Shown piece after piece: positions 7,594 through 15,669 of a stretch of 64,000 bases of DNA. The DNA is from Flavobacteriaceae bacterium. GTDB taxonomy: Bacteria > Bacteroidota > Bacteroidia > Flavobacteriales > Flavobacteriaceae. Each line of letters begins with the position of its first letter. Within the stretch, counting starts at the first letter, position 1. The stretch lies in NCBI GenBank assembly GCA_013214065.1, contig JABSPK010000003.1:372001-436000 (forward strand). The letters are read 5' to 3'. The position numbers were made by a program, and so were the translations under genes. The notes under the pieces were generated by a model. It was given only the letters and a program-made list of their open reading frames with translations. It was not told the DNA's origin and made no database searches.

Positions 7594-10461
7594 GGCCGTT
7601 CGTCCGGTGCCGTCCTGTATTTGATGCCTACAGCTGGTACCATTGGCCGAAATCAAAACGTTAGGATCCGATTTTTTGATGGATGGAAAGAGCTTAAGTG
7701 CGCCCACCTGCATGCTGATGTCATAGTGCTCTGCCTCATATCCGAACGAACCGGCCATACCGCAACAACCGGAAGCAATGATGCTTACCTTGTAATTCTT
7801 GGGTAGGTTCAACAGGTCAAAGGTGACTTTTTGGTTCGATAAGGCCTTTTGATGGCAGTGCCCATGAATCTTGACCGTTCGCGGCTTTTCGGTAAATCGA
7901 TCCGCAGTGACGCGCCCGGCCGCAATCTCAGCTGCTAGGAATTCTTCGATCAAAAAAGAAGAAGCGGCCAGAGCTTTGACGGTTTCGGAAGCTTCGAGCA
8001 AACGCGGATATTCGTCTCGGAACGAGAGTACGGCCGATGGTTCCAGCCCCACTATCGGTATCTTTTCGTCTACAAACGGTCGGGCTTTTTCAACATTCCG
8101 CTTCGCTAAGGCCTTGGCTTGTTTCAAAAAACCTTTGGATAAATAGGTGCGTCCGCTTTCTGCATAAAAAAGGCGGACCTCATACCCCAGACCGATCAAA
8201 AGATCAATGGCATCCTTGCCGATCGACACATCCATATAGCGGGTAAACTCATCGATATACAAGGCGACTTTAGATTTCGTGGGCACGCCCATACCCCTTT
8301 GTTGTTTCAAATAGGCATCGAAATCAAAACGGTGTAACTCAGGAAAACTGCGTGCGGCCGCTACCCCACTCATGCGTTTCAGCAAGCTACCCACTCCGGA
8401 ACGGTAAATGCGATTCACTAGTTTCGGACTGCGAACGGCCAAGCGGTTGATTTTGGTATTGTGGGCGAACAACTTGTTCCGCCATGAATAGCCATTGGCT
8501 TCTTGGTATTGGTATTGGAACTCGGCTTTTAACGTCGCCACATCGACATTGCTCGGACATTCGCTCGCACAAGCCTTACAACTAAGACACAGATCGAAGA
8601 CCGACTTCAGTTCGTCATGGTCGAATCGGTTCGTTTTTTCGGAACCGGTCAAAAATTCCCGGAGCGTGTTCGCCCGACCCCGGGTGGTATGTTGTTCGCT
8701 TTTTGTCGCATGGTAACTGGGACACATGGCCCCGCCCATATCCGCCGATTTACGGCAATCGCCACTACCATTGCATTTTTCGACGGCCTTTAAGATTCCT
8801 TCGCTATCCGAAAAATCGAGGAAGGTCTCGATCTGGGGTTCTTCGCGATCCACTTCATAACGCAAGGAGGCATCCATCGGATGGGCGTCGACGATCTTGC
8901 CCGGGTTGAAAATACCATTGGGATCGAATGCCGTTTTAATACGTTTGAGCAGGGCGTAATTCGCATCCCCGATCATGAGGGGTATAAACTCTGCCCGCAC
9001 GATGCCGTCTCCGTGCTCCCCGCTGAAACTGCCCCGGTACCTTTTAGTCAGTTTCGCCACTTCGGTAGTGATCTTTCGGAAAAGGACCACATCTTCGGTA
9101 CGTTTTAGGTTCAATATGGGGCGAAGATGGAGTTCACCTGCCCCAGCATGGGCATAATACACCGCCTCTTGACCGAAATCAGACATGATCTTCGTGAATT
9201 CGCCGATAAAATCCTTCAGGTCTCCCAAAGCCACGGCCGTATCTTCAATGCAGGCCACTGCTTTGCGGTCTCCGACCATATTGCCCAACAGGCCTAGGCC
9301 CGCCTTTCGTAAGGCGATCGCCTTTTGGATGTCATCACCATACAATACCGGATGATGGTAACTCAAGCCCGACGTCGCGATAGTTTTCAATAAAGCGGTG
9401 ACTTGGGTGTCCAATTCTTTGGCGCTGGTCGCCCGGACCTCCAACATCAGCACACCAGCGGGATCTCCTTCGACGAAAAACCGATTTTCCATTTGTTGTC
9501 GGTTGTTCTTAGTGCAATCGAGGATTACTTTGTCCATCATCTCACACATGAAGAGGTTGTGTTGCATGGTCACGGCCACATCGGCCAAACAATCTTCAAG
9601 ACTGTGGTAATGGGTGGCCACCATGGCGGCATGTTCAGGCGGCAAGTCGTCGAGTTGTAGCGTGATCTCCGTGGTGAAGGCCAAGGTGCCCTCACTGCCA
9701 CTTAAAAGGTGTGAAAAATTGAAAGGGGCGCCTTTTTCTGTAAAAACGGCGCTTTCGAGCAAGCCATCAATGGCGTAGCCCGTATTTCTTCTATGGATCT
9801 CAGGTTTGGGGAATTCCGTCCGGATCGACTCTTGGATCTTGGTATCCGACAGTTCCTTTTGGATCGTTTGGTACAACCGCCCTTCAAAATCGTTCTGGGT
9901 CACCTTTTTCATGAATCGTTCTGGGGTCACTTCTTCGAAAACCACTTCGCCGCCGTCGGCAAGTACGGTTCGCATGGCCACGACCTTGTCGCGGGTCACC
10001 CCGTATTGGATGGAAGTGGTGCCCGAGGAGTTGTTACCGACCATTCCCCCGATCATACAACGGTTGGAAGTCGAGGTGTTGGGACCAAAAAAAAGACCGA
10101 ATGGTTTTAAATACCGATTGAGTTCATCACGCACCACCCCAGGTTCGACGACGATCTGCTTGGTTTTCTCGTTTAACGGTCCGATTTTAGTAAAATACTT
10201 AGAGGTGTCCACCACAATGCCCTCACCGACACATTGACCGGCTAAGGAGGTACCCGCCGTACGGGGAATCAATCCTACTTTATTTTCATTGGCGAAGTGC
10301 ACCAATTTTTTAAGATCTTCGGCATGTTTAGGGAAGCAAACCGCGGTGGGGATCTTGCGATACACCGAGGCGTCGGTAGCATAGAGGGCCTTACTAAGCG
10401 CATCGGTCTGCAGTTCACCTTCCAAGGCCTGGGATAGCTTTTCTAAAACATTTTTATCCAA
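7552..10461 (-). CDS. FAD-binding and (Fe-S)-binding oxidoreductase (GlcD-GlcF-like fusion)
   Basis: 969 residues from a TTG at 10461. The frame extends to an ATG at 10545, but that codon lies upstream of the probable promoter and only three bases from the divergent gene; starting at TTG gives the family-like N-terminus (DKNVLEKLSQALEGE). The first half is a PCMH-type FAD domain (PRTAGTSLAGQ) followed by an FAD-oxidase C-terminal domain. The second half carries ferredoxin-type cysteine clusters (CLSCKACASECP near the middle) and two CCG modules (GHCHQKALSNQ and SGCCGMAGSFGYE). Such fusions oxidise D-2-hydroxy acids such as D-lactate or D-2-hydroxyglutarate and pass electrons to the quinone pool. 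The precise substrate is not evident. Confidence 0.88.
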   Translation of the reverse strand: MDKNVLEKLSQALEGELQTDALSKALYATDASVYRKIPTAVCFPKHAEDLKKLVHFANENKVGLIPRTAGTSLAGQCVGEGIVVDTSKYFTKIGPLNEKTKQIVVEPGVVRDELNRYLKPFGLFFGPNTSTSNRCMIGGMVGNNSSGTTSIQYGVTRDKVVAMRTVLADGGEVVFEEVTPERFMKKVTQNDFEGRLYQTIQKELSDTKIQESIRTEFPKPEIHRRNTGYAIDGLLESAVFTEKGAPFNFSHLLSGSEGTLAFTTEITLQLDDLPPEHAAMVATHYHSLEDCLADVAVTMQHNLFMCEMMDKVILDCTKNNRQQMENRFFVEGDPAGVLMLEVRATSAKELDTQVTALLKTIATSGLSYHHPVLYGDDIQKAIALRKAGLGLLGNMVGDRKAVACIEDTAVALGDLKDFIGEFTKIMSDFGQEAVYYAHAGAGELHLRPILNLKRTEDVVLFRKITTEVAKLTKRYRGSFSGEHGDGIVRAEFIPLMIGDANYALLKRIKTAFDPNGIFNPGKIVDAHPMDASLRYEVDREEPQIETFLDFSDSEGILKAVEKCNGSGDCRKSADMGGAMCPSYHATKSEQHTTRGRANTLREFLTGSEKTNRFDHDELKSVFDLCLSCKACASECPSNVDVATLKAEFQYQYQEANGYSWRNKLFAHNTKINRLAVRSPKLVNRIYRSGVGSLLKRMSGVAAARSFPELHRFDFDAYLKQQRGMGVPTKSKVALYIDEFTRYMDVSIGKDAIDLLIGLGYEVRLFYAESGRTYLSKGFLKQAKALAKRNVEKARPFVDEKIPIVGLEPSAVLSFRDEYPRLLEASETVKALAASSFLIEEFLAAEIAAGRVTADRFTEKPRTVKIHGHCHQKALSNQKVTFDLLNLPKNYKVSIIASGCCGMAGSFGYEAEHYDISMQVGALKLFPSIKKSDPNVLISANGTSCRHQIQDGTGRTALHPISILREALVI

Positions 10462-10511
10462 TTTGGAACAATTTTTGGGTGACAAACGAAGTTTATATCG
10501 CAATAGCGTTA

Positions 10512-10519
10512 CAAAGCTA
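10512..10519 (-). promoter_or_regulatory. -7 element for the FAD/Fe-S oxidoreductase gene
   Basis: The minus strand reads TAGCTTTG, an exact match to the Bacteroidota consensus TAnnTTTG. A TTG triplet 23 bases upstream (minus strand, 10545-10543) could serve as the -33 element. Transcription would begin near 10505, which lies downstream of the ATG at 10545 and so supports the TTG start at 10461. Confidence 0.6.
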
Positions 10520-10523
10520 TTCT

Positions 10524-10531
10524 TAATTTTG
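10524..10531 (+). promoter_or_regulatory. -7 element for the small barrel protein gene
   Basis: TAATTTTG is an exact TAnnTTTG match, 17 bases before the ATG at 10549. No clear -33 element is visible. It lies only four bases from the opposing -7 element at 10512-10519, so the two divergent promoters should compete for RNA polymerase. Confidence 0.6.
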
Positions 10532-10548
10532 AACTTAAAGAGCAACTT

Positions 10549-11043
10549 ATGAAGATTACCACATTATTTACCGTACTATTCGTTTTTGCAACAGCGAGCC
10601 TTAGTGCACAAAGTATCGCCGACCACAGTTTAGGGCTACGTTTGGGTGATAGCGACGGATTCGGTGCCGAGATTTCGTATCAAAAATCAATCGGCCGCTA
10701 CAACCGGGCTGAAATCAATTTGGGATGGCGCGACAGCCGCGAGTTCGATGCCTTCAAATTGGCAGGGGTCTACCAATGGGTACATCAACTCGATGGCAAT
10801 TTCAACTGGTACTACGGTGTCGGTGGGGGCCTCGGGAGTTCGGACTTCGAACCTGTACCCGACCGCAATCGCGATGACGGTTTCTTTCTTTTCGCGGCAG
10901 GGAATCTCGGTATCGAGTACGATTTCGACATTCCGCTTTTGTTATCCTTGGACTTTCGACCTGAAATCGGGATCATCGGTTTCGATGAATTCGATAACGA
11001 CTTTCTTTTCGACATCGCCTTGGGTATCCGCTATCAGTTTTGA
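10549..11043 (+). CDS. Secreted outer-membrane beta-barrel-like protein
   Basis: 164 residues. A clear signal peptide (MKITTLFTVLFVFATASLSAQ, cleavage after SAQ) precedes alternating hydrophobic/polar strands rich in G, Y, D and F and ending in an aromatic residue (GIRYQF), the pattern of an eight-stranded outer-membrane barrel. Sequence such as LGLRLGDSDGFGAEISYQK resembles small porin-fold or opacity-like proteins common in Flavobacteriaceae. No enzymatic motif is seen. It is a single-gene transcription unit: a -7 box lies 17 bases upstream and a strong hairpin terminator begins 18 bases after the stop codon. Function unknown. Confidence 0.8.
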   Translation: MKITTLFTVLFVFATASLSAQSIADHSLGLRLGDSDGFGAEISYQKSIGRYNRAEINLGWRDSREFDAFKLAGVYQWVHQLDGNFNWYYGVGGGLGSSDFEPVPDRNRDDGFFLFAAGNLGIEYDFDIPLLLSLDFRPEIGIIGFDEFDNDFLFDIALGIRYQF

Positions 11044-11061
11044 TAGGCGATCCGACGAACT

Positions 11062-11093
11062 AAAAAGTGCTTCCGAACGAAGCACTTTTTTTT
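11062..11093 (+). terminator. Rho-independent terminator after the barrel gene
   Basis: Twelve-base arms (AAAAAGTGCTTC and GAAGCACTTTTT) enclose a CGAAC loop and run into a total of eight T residues. The T-run is immediately followed by the promoter of the next gene, whose -33 TTTG begins inside the last three T bases. Confidence 0.9.
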
Positions 11094-11119
11094 GCCCCCA
11101 TCTAGAATCCATACCTTTG
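11091..11119 (+). promoter_or_regulatory. Consensus Bacteroidota promoter for the thioredoxin-like lipoprotein
   Basis: TTTG at 11091-11094, a 17-base spacer and TACCTTTG at 11112-11119 match both the -33 and -7 consensus elements. The ATG follows 15 bases later at 11135. This is the cleanest complete promoter seen in the window. Confidence 0.75.
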
Positions 11120-11134
11120 GGGAAAATCAAGGAT

Positions 11135-12247
11135 ATGAAAAAGTATTGGGCCATAGCCGGACTATTGGCCATCGCAATAACGGCATGTACCTCCGAAAAG
11201 GAAGGGTTCGTGGTCAATGGGTCCATCAGTGGCGAAGTGGAAGACAGCACCCAAGTATTCTTAAAGGCCACTGATTCGATGAATCGGGTCATCGATATCG
11301 ATACCACCACCCTAGTTGGCGGCACCTTCTCTTTTGAAGGGGTCAGTGACCTTCCTAGATTGCACTACCTCTTCATCGACGGACTACGCGGCAATGTGCC
11401 CTTTATCACCGAAAACGGTACGATTACCATTACGGCCCAAAAAGACAGCCTCCCCTACTCCGAAGTAAAAGGAACACCCCAGAACAAACTGTTCATGGGG
11501 TATTTGAAAGAAGTCCGCCGCTATGGTGAAATGGTACAATCCCTCAGACAAGACCTGAACAAAGCCCAAATGGATCGTGACACGATCGCCCTGGGATCCC
11601 TACGGGAAGAATACTTCGAAATCCAGGAAGAAGCCAAGAATTACAACAACAGCTACATCAAAGAGCACCCTGAAGCTTTGATTTCGGCCTTGTTGCTCGA
11701 TCAGGGGGTCGCCCAGAAGACCATCCCCTTGGCAGAGGCCACCGAATTGTACGAAGCCTTAACCGATGAAATCAAAGCGACCCGCCCTGGGAAACGGGTC
11801 AAACAGTCGTTGGATAAGGAAAAGGCTACGGCCATTGGATCTCCAGCCCCTGATTTTTCCGGACCCACCCCGGATGGGAAGGAGTTGGCCCTAAACCAAG
11901 TGAAGGGAAAGCTGACCTTGATCGATTTTTGGGCCGCTTGGTGCAAACCCTGTCGGATGGAAAACCCGAACATCGTTTCAGTCTATGAAAAGTACAAAGA
12001 CAAAGGATTCAACGTTATCGGGGTTTCCTTAGACCGAAAAGCCGAAGATTGGCTGCAAGCCATCGAAGTGGACGGTTTGGCGTGGAACCATGTCAGCCAC
12101 CTGCAGTACTTTCAAGGGCCGATTGCCGAGAAATACGGCATCAATGCGATTCCGGCCGCTTTTTTATTGGACGAAAACGGCGTCATCGTCGCCAAGAACC
12201 TGCGCGGTCCTGCCTTGGAACAGAAGGTCGCCGAGTTGTTGAACTAA
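11135..12247 (+). CDS. Thioredoxin-fold lipoprotein (DUF4369-AhpC/TSA type)
   Basis: 370 residues from the ATG at 11135; the frame is open much further upstream but that part runs over the preceding gene, terminator and promoter. A lipoprotein signal ends at C18 (AIAITAC). Residues ~25-130 resemble the beta-rich DUF4369 domain, followed by a helical linker, then a ResA/TlpA-like thioredoxin domain from about residue 230 with WCKPC (C270, C273) and a cis-proline segment NAIPAAFLL. Proteins of this architecture are exported thiol:disulfide oxidoreductases, often reductants of periplasmic disulfides; the partner is unknown. It is monocistronic, with a consensus promoter and a downstream hairpin. 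Confidence 0.9.
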   Translation: MKKYWAIAGLLAIAITACTSEKEGFVVNGSISGEVEDSTQVFLKATDSMNRVIDIDTTTLVGGTFSFEGVSDLPRLHYLFIDGLRGNVPFITENGTITITAQKDSLPYSEVKGTPQNKLFMGYLKEVRRYGEMVQSLRQDLNKAQMDRDTIALGSLREEYFEIQEEAKNYNNSYIKEHPEALISALLLDQGVAQKTIPLAEATELYEALTDEIKATRPGKRVKQSLDKEKATAIGSPAPDFSGPTPDGKELALNQVKGKLTLIDFWAAWCKPCRMENPNIVSVYEKYKDKGFNVIGVSLDRKAEDWLQAIEVDGLAWNHVSHLQYFQGPIAEKYGINAIPAAFLLDENGVIVAKNLRGPALEQKVAELLN

Positions 12248-12248
12248 A

Positions 12249-12270
12249 AAAGCCCCCCTGCGGAGGCTTT
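12249..12270. terminator. Probable bidirectional terminator
   Basis: AAAGCC at 12249-12254 pairs with GGCTTT at 12265-12270, with two further C-G pairs inside and flanking A and T tracts. It lies between two convergent genes (stops at 12247 and 12294), so it may serve both. The inner stem has a C-A mismatch. Confidence 0.55.
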
Positions 12271-12293
12271 GGTTCTTTTGTTTACAGGCTTCG

Positions 12294-13928
12294 TTAAAAC
12301 TTATCCTGGATATCATCGAAGGTTCCGGTCACATTGGCCGATGGGGCGATGATCACATCCCCAAAAATATTAACGGTCGCGTTATCGCCTAAGAAGGATA
12401 GCGTGGCATTGTCTTCCAAGATCAAATCCCCATACACGGTGAGGTTGCCATCGATTCGCATGGTTCCGTTTTCCGCAACCGTCACATCCCTTCTGCGGTT
12501 GTTACGCCCATTGATCAGGGTGCCGCGCATTTCGAACACCGCGTCCTCTTCGACATCGATACCGTTTCGGACCGTCCATGTTCCACATAACAACAATTCC
12601 CCCTGTACTTGAATGGAATTGAATCGTTTCGAACCGCTGTATTCTTGGGTCTCTCCCGTTCCTACGAATAATTTGGAACTGCCGCTGTATTCAGGGGCAT
12701 CGGAACAGGCCGCTTCCAAACTGTTCGAGGGTTTGTTCATTTTGATGATCTGTAATCCTTCGCGTCCCGAGGCGGCGAAAATATAATCTCCCTTCGAGGC
12801 AACATAGTTGATCGAACCATTGAGTTCTATGATCCCGACCACATCGAAATTGCCATTTTCCTCAGAGATACAGAGTCCGGCCCCACCATTGGCCATCAAT
12901 AGCGCCCCTTCGTTCAAGGCGGTGGCATTGGTAACGATGTCGGATTCGGCCGTATCTTCAGGGTTGATGACGATCGGTACGTTCTCTAACAAGGTGCCCG
13001 AGCTCAAATCATAAATTCCGGCCCCGTTACTTCCTTCGGCCACTACGACCTTATCATCGGAAATGGCAAGGGTTCGTTTATCGGCGATCCTAAAATCGGC
13101 ACTGATCGGAATTTGACTGGTCTCCATCAAGGACCCATCCAATAAACGGACACCTAAACTGGCATCCAGCACCGCGATTTGGCCGTTATTAACTGCAACG
13201 GAACGTAAATCGGTAAATGGAGCCTCTTGAATGATTTCCAATTCATTACGATCGTATTCGGTGATATATCCATCTTTTCCGCTGGTGACCAAAATCCCTG
13301 AGGTTGTCGCCTTCACATCATTGGCCACGAATCCTTGTTGGAACCCAAGCGAATAACCGGCATTTAGATTGAAACGGCCGTTATCAACGCGTAGCTTGAT
13401 GATAAAGGAATTGCCCGTTGCGATGACCGATTGTTCCGAATCAACGCCTCCTACGGCATACACATAGTTGCTCTCATACATAATGGAACTCAAATCGGCA
13501 TTGGTAAAATACAAACGCGAAGTCACTCTAGGCGTATTCGGGTCGCCCACATAAATAATGTCTATGGCCCCGGCATATTGTTCGTTGACCGTATTGTAAG
13601 ATACATAGGCGTAATCGCCGACCAAATCGACATGGGTGGCCGTTAGGTTGTTCGCACCACTAAATGAAGGTGGCGACACTTTGGCGACCAATGTCAATGG
13701 AAAGTCGCCGGCTTGTTCGTCCAAAAAACGGGACTGTTGCCCACCGTCTTCCTGCTCGTCATAAATGTCAAGAACACCACTTTCTTCATAGCTGATGCTC
13801 GAGGTCAATACCGTTTCATTGGTTTCCAATGATAGGTTATCATCCTGGTCTTCAAAGACGGTCGTAGTATCGGAACAAGCTTGAAATAAAAAGGTAAAAA
13901 GTAGGCTTAGAAGTAATACTCTTCTCAT
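12294..13928 (-). CDS. LVIVD-like beta-propeller lipoprotein with beta-helix tail
   Basis: 544 residues from the ATG at 13928, which gives a clean lipoprotein signal (MRRVLLLSLLFTFLFQAC); the ORF extends 27 codons further without one. After an acidic linker, residues ~70-400 contain repeated YAYVSYN, YVYAVGGVDS, GQIAVLDASLGVRLLDG and DYIFAASGREGLQIIKM blades, the pattern of LVIVD repeat surface propellers. The last ~110 residues change character: regularly spaced V/I, N and G residues (MRIDGNLTVYGDLILED, NATVNIFGDVIIAP) look like a bactofilin-like or right-handed beta-helix. No enzymatic motif is evident. Probably outer-membrane anchored and surface exposed. Function unknown. Confidence 0.78.
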   Translation of the reverse strand: MRRVLLLSLLFTFLFQACSDTTTVFEDQDDNLSLETNETVLTSSISYEESGVLDIYDEQEDGGQQSRFLDEQAGDFPLTLVAKVSPPSFSGANNLTATHVDLVGDYAYVSYNTVNEQYAGAIDIIYVGDPNTPRVTSRLYFTNADLSSIMYESNYVYAVGGVDSEQSVIATGNSFIIKLRVDNGRFNLNAGYSLGFQQGFVANDVKATTSGILVTSGKDGYITEYDRNELEIIQEAPFTDLRSVAVNNGQIAVLDASLGVRLLDGSLMETSQIPISADFRIADKRTLAISDDKVVVAEGSNGAGIYDLSSGTLLENVPIVINPEDTAESDIVTNATALNEGALLMANGGAGLCISEENGNFDVVGIIELNGSINYVASKGDYIFAASGREGLQIIKMNKPSNSLEAACSDAPEYSGSSKLFVGTGETQEYSGSKRFNSIQVQGELLLCGTWTVRNGIDVEEDAVFEMRGTLINGRNNRRRDVTVAENGTMRIDGNLTVYGDLILEDNATLSFLGDNATVNIFGDVIIAPSANVTGTFDDIQDKF

Positions 13929-14054
13929 AATGGGGGTGATTGGTATAAAAAAGAAACGGGAAGCCCCTACGGATGGTACGTAACGCACGTTTTTTTCGAT
14001 GAAGTGCACGAAAACCTTAGAAAATTGACAATAAAGTAAGTTTTACCTTACAGG

Positions 14055-14708
14055 TTAGGATAGCTTGCCCGTTTTTTCCAAGATGAACAAAATCACGATG
14101 GGTACTACCAATAAGAACACCATAAGGGTATTGGTCGCCAAAAGACTAGGTCGGAACAGCAAGGTGGTGACATAGCCCCCAATGGCCCCACCAAAATGGG
14201 CCGTATGACCGATATTGCCCAGGCGGCTTTTCATGCCATAAATAGAATAAAGCAAATACCCAATACCCAAGACATAGGCCGGTAAGGGTATCGGAATGAA
14301 CATGAGGGCCAATCGCATATCGGGTTGTAACAGGATCGCGGCATACAATACCCCGGTCACCGCGCCACTGGCCCCCACCGCACTATAAAACGGCTCATCT
14401 TTATGGAAAAACAGCGCCAATAAGCTGCCCGCAACCAAACTGATGAAATACAAGATGACGAAATGGGTGCTGCCCAACCAGCTGATCACCACATCAGCGA
14501 AAAAATACAGCGTGAACATATTGAAAAACAAGTGGGCGAAATCGACATGGAGAAAGCCGGAAGTCAACAGCCGTTCACGCTGCCCGGCCTGGATGCCACC
14601 AATACTGAACTTATAGCGCTCAAAGAATTCCGAATCGCTGAAGCCCCTTAGGGAAACCAGGACATTGGCCGCCATAATCGCGATCGTAACCGCATGCATA
14701 TTGTACAT
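14055..14708 (-). CDS. Rhomboid family intramembrane serine protease
   Basis: 217 residues from the ATG at 14708; the frame also allows a TTG at 14714 and an ATG at 14699. Six hydrophobic segments are apparent. Catalytic residues are visible: serine in GASGAVTG (S114 from this start) and histidine in TAHFGGAIGG (H171), with the conserved asparagine of HLFFNMF (N63) that stabilises the oxyanion. Rhomboids cleave transmembrane segments of membrane proteins within the bilayer; the substrate here is unknown. Transcribed divergently from the acyltransferase gene through a shared palindromic promoter region. Confidence 0.93.
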   Translation of the reverse strand: MYNMHAVTIAIMAANVLVSLRGFSDSEFFERYKFSIGGIQAGQRERLLTSGFLHVDFAHLFFNMFTLYFFADVVISWLGSTHFVILYFISLVAGSLLALFFHKDEPFYSAVGASGAVTGVLYAAILLQPDMRLALMFIPIPLPAYVLGIGYLLYSIYGMKSRLGNIGHTAHFGGAIGGYVTTLLFRPSLLATNTLMVFLLVVPIVILFILEKTGKLS

Positions 14709-14727
14709 AACCAAGGGGGTTTGGCAT

Positions 14728-14745
14728 CAAATATAGCTATATTTG
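14728..14745. promoter_or_regulatory. 18-bp perfect palindrome made of two opposing -7 boxes
   Basis: CAAATATAGCTATATTTG reads identically on both strands. Each half contains TATATTTG, an exact TAnnTTTG -7 box: 14728-14735 for the rhomboid gene (minus) and 14738-14745 for the acyltransferase gene (plus). Both genes start 17-20 bases from their box. The palindrome may also be bound by a dimeric regulator. Confidence 0.65.
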
Positions 14746-14762
14746 TCCATACGTTTTTTTGG

Positions 14763-15659
14763 ATGCAATTGCTTGTATTTCTTGTGGCCTACCCGTTATT
14801 GTGGCTCATTTCAAGGCTGCCTTTCAGACTACTTTATGGATTATCGGACGGAATGTTCCTCCTGGTCTATTACTGCTTTGGATACCGCAAAAAAGTGGTG
14901 CGTTCGAATCTGGAATTGGTGTTCCCTGACAAACCCAAAACAGAGATCGATCGCATTCAAAAACGCTTTTACGCCCATATGATCGATATGTTCATGGAAA
15001 TGATCAAAACCATGGGACTTTCCAATGCCGCGTTACATAAACGCTTTGTTTTCGAAAACGTGGAAGTCTTGCATCAACTTGAAGCGCAAGGAAAGAGCAT
15101 CATGCTGATGTTCCCGCATTATGCCAGTTGGGAATGGGTCATTTCGCTTGACGCCCATATCGCTTCCAAAGGGTACGGTATCTATCAACCCATCAAAAAC
15201 AAGTATTTCGATCAGCTGATCCGCGATATCCGAAGCAAATTCGGTACAACCCTGATTACCACGAAAGTCACCAAAGATACCGTCAAGAAAAACCGACGAA
15301 ATGGGCAATTAAGCATGTACGGCATCTTGAGCGACCAATCGCCCCAGCTGAAAAAAGCGGTGCACTGGTGCGATTTTATGGGGATTACCGTTCCGGTACA
15401 TACTGGAGCGGAAGGCCTTTGCAAGACCTTGGACCTTCCTGCCGTTTACTTAAAGGTCACCAAGCTGAAACGGGGCTATTACCAAGGCACCTTCAAAGTG
15501 TTGGCCGACTCCCCAAAGGATATCCCGAATTTCGGGATTACCGAAGCATTTTTACGGGAAGTCGAACATTCGATCCTTGAAGCCCCTGAATATTATTTTT
15601 GGACCCATAAACGATGGAAGCATCGCGATAAAGTTCCGACCAAGTACCTAAATCCTTAA
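14763..15659 (+). CDS. Lysophospholipid / lipid A acyltransferase (LpxL-HtrB family)
   Basis: 298 residues from the ATG at 14763; the upstream 23 codons of the open frame cover the promoter palindrome. An N-terminal membrane anchor (MQLLVFLVAYPLLWLISRL) is followed by the family's YxxHxxD-type region (MLMFPHYASWEWVISLD, where H is the expected catalytic histidine of the HX4D/E motif HYASWE) and the YQPIKNKYFDQLI substrate segment. A conserved SDQSP turn and WTHKRWK near the C-terminus also match LpxL/LpxM. These inner-membrane enzymes add secondary acyl chains to lipid A precursors. It is followed after 10 bases by a lipoprotein hydrolase gene. Confidence 0.92.
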   Translation: MQLLVFLVAYPLLWLISRLPFRLLYGLSDGMFLLVYYCFGYRKKVVRSNLELVFPDKPKTEIDRIQKRFYAHMIDMFMEMIKTMGLSNAALHKRFVFENVEVLHQLEAQGKSIMLMFPHYASWEWVISLDAHIASKGYGIYQPIKNKYFDQLIRDIRSKFGTTLITTKVTKDTVKKNRRNGQLSMYGILSDQSPQLKKAVHWCDFMGITVPVHTGAEGLCKTLDLPAVYLKVTKLKRGYYQGTFKVLADSPKDIPNFGITEAFLREVEHSILEAPEYYFWTHKRWKHRDKVPTKYLNP

Positions 15660-15669
15660 TCAAACAGCC

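Noticed and set aside
10646-11134. N-terminal extension of the thioredoxin-like lipoprotein frame
   Set aside because: It overlaps the preceding barrel gene, its terminator and the consensus promoter at 11091-11119. The lipoprotein signal begins at 11135.
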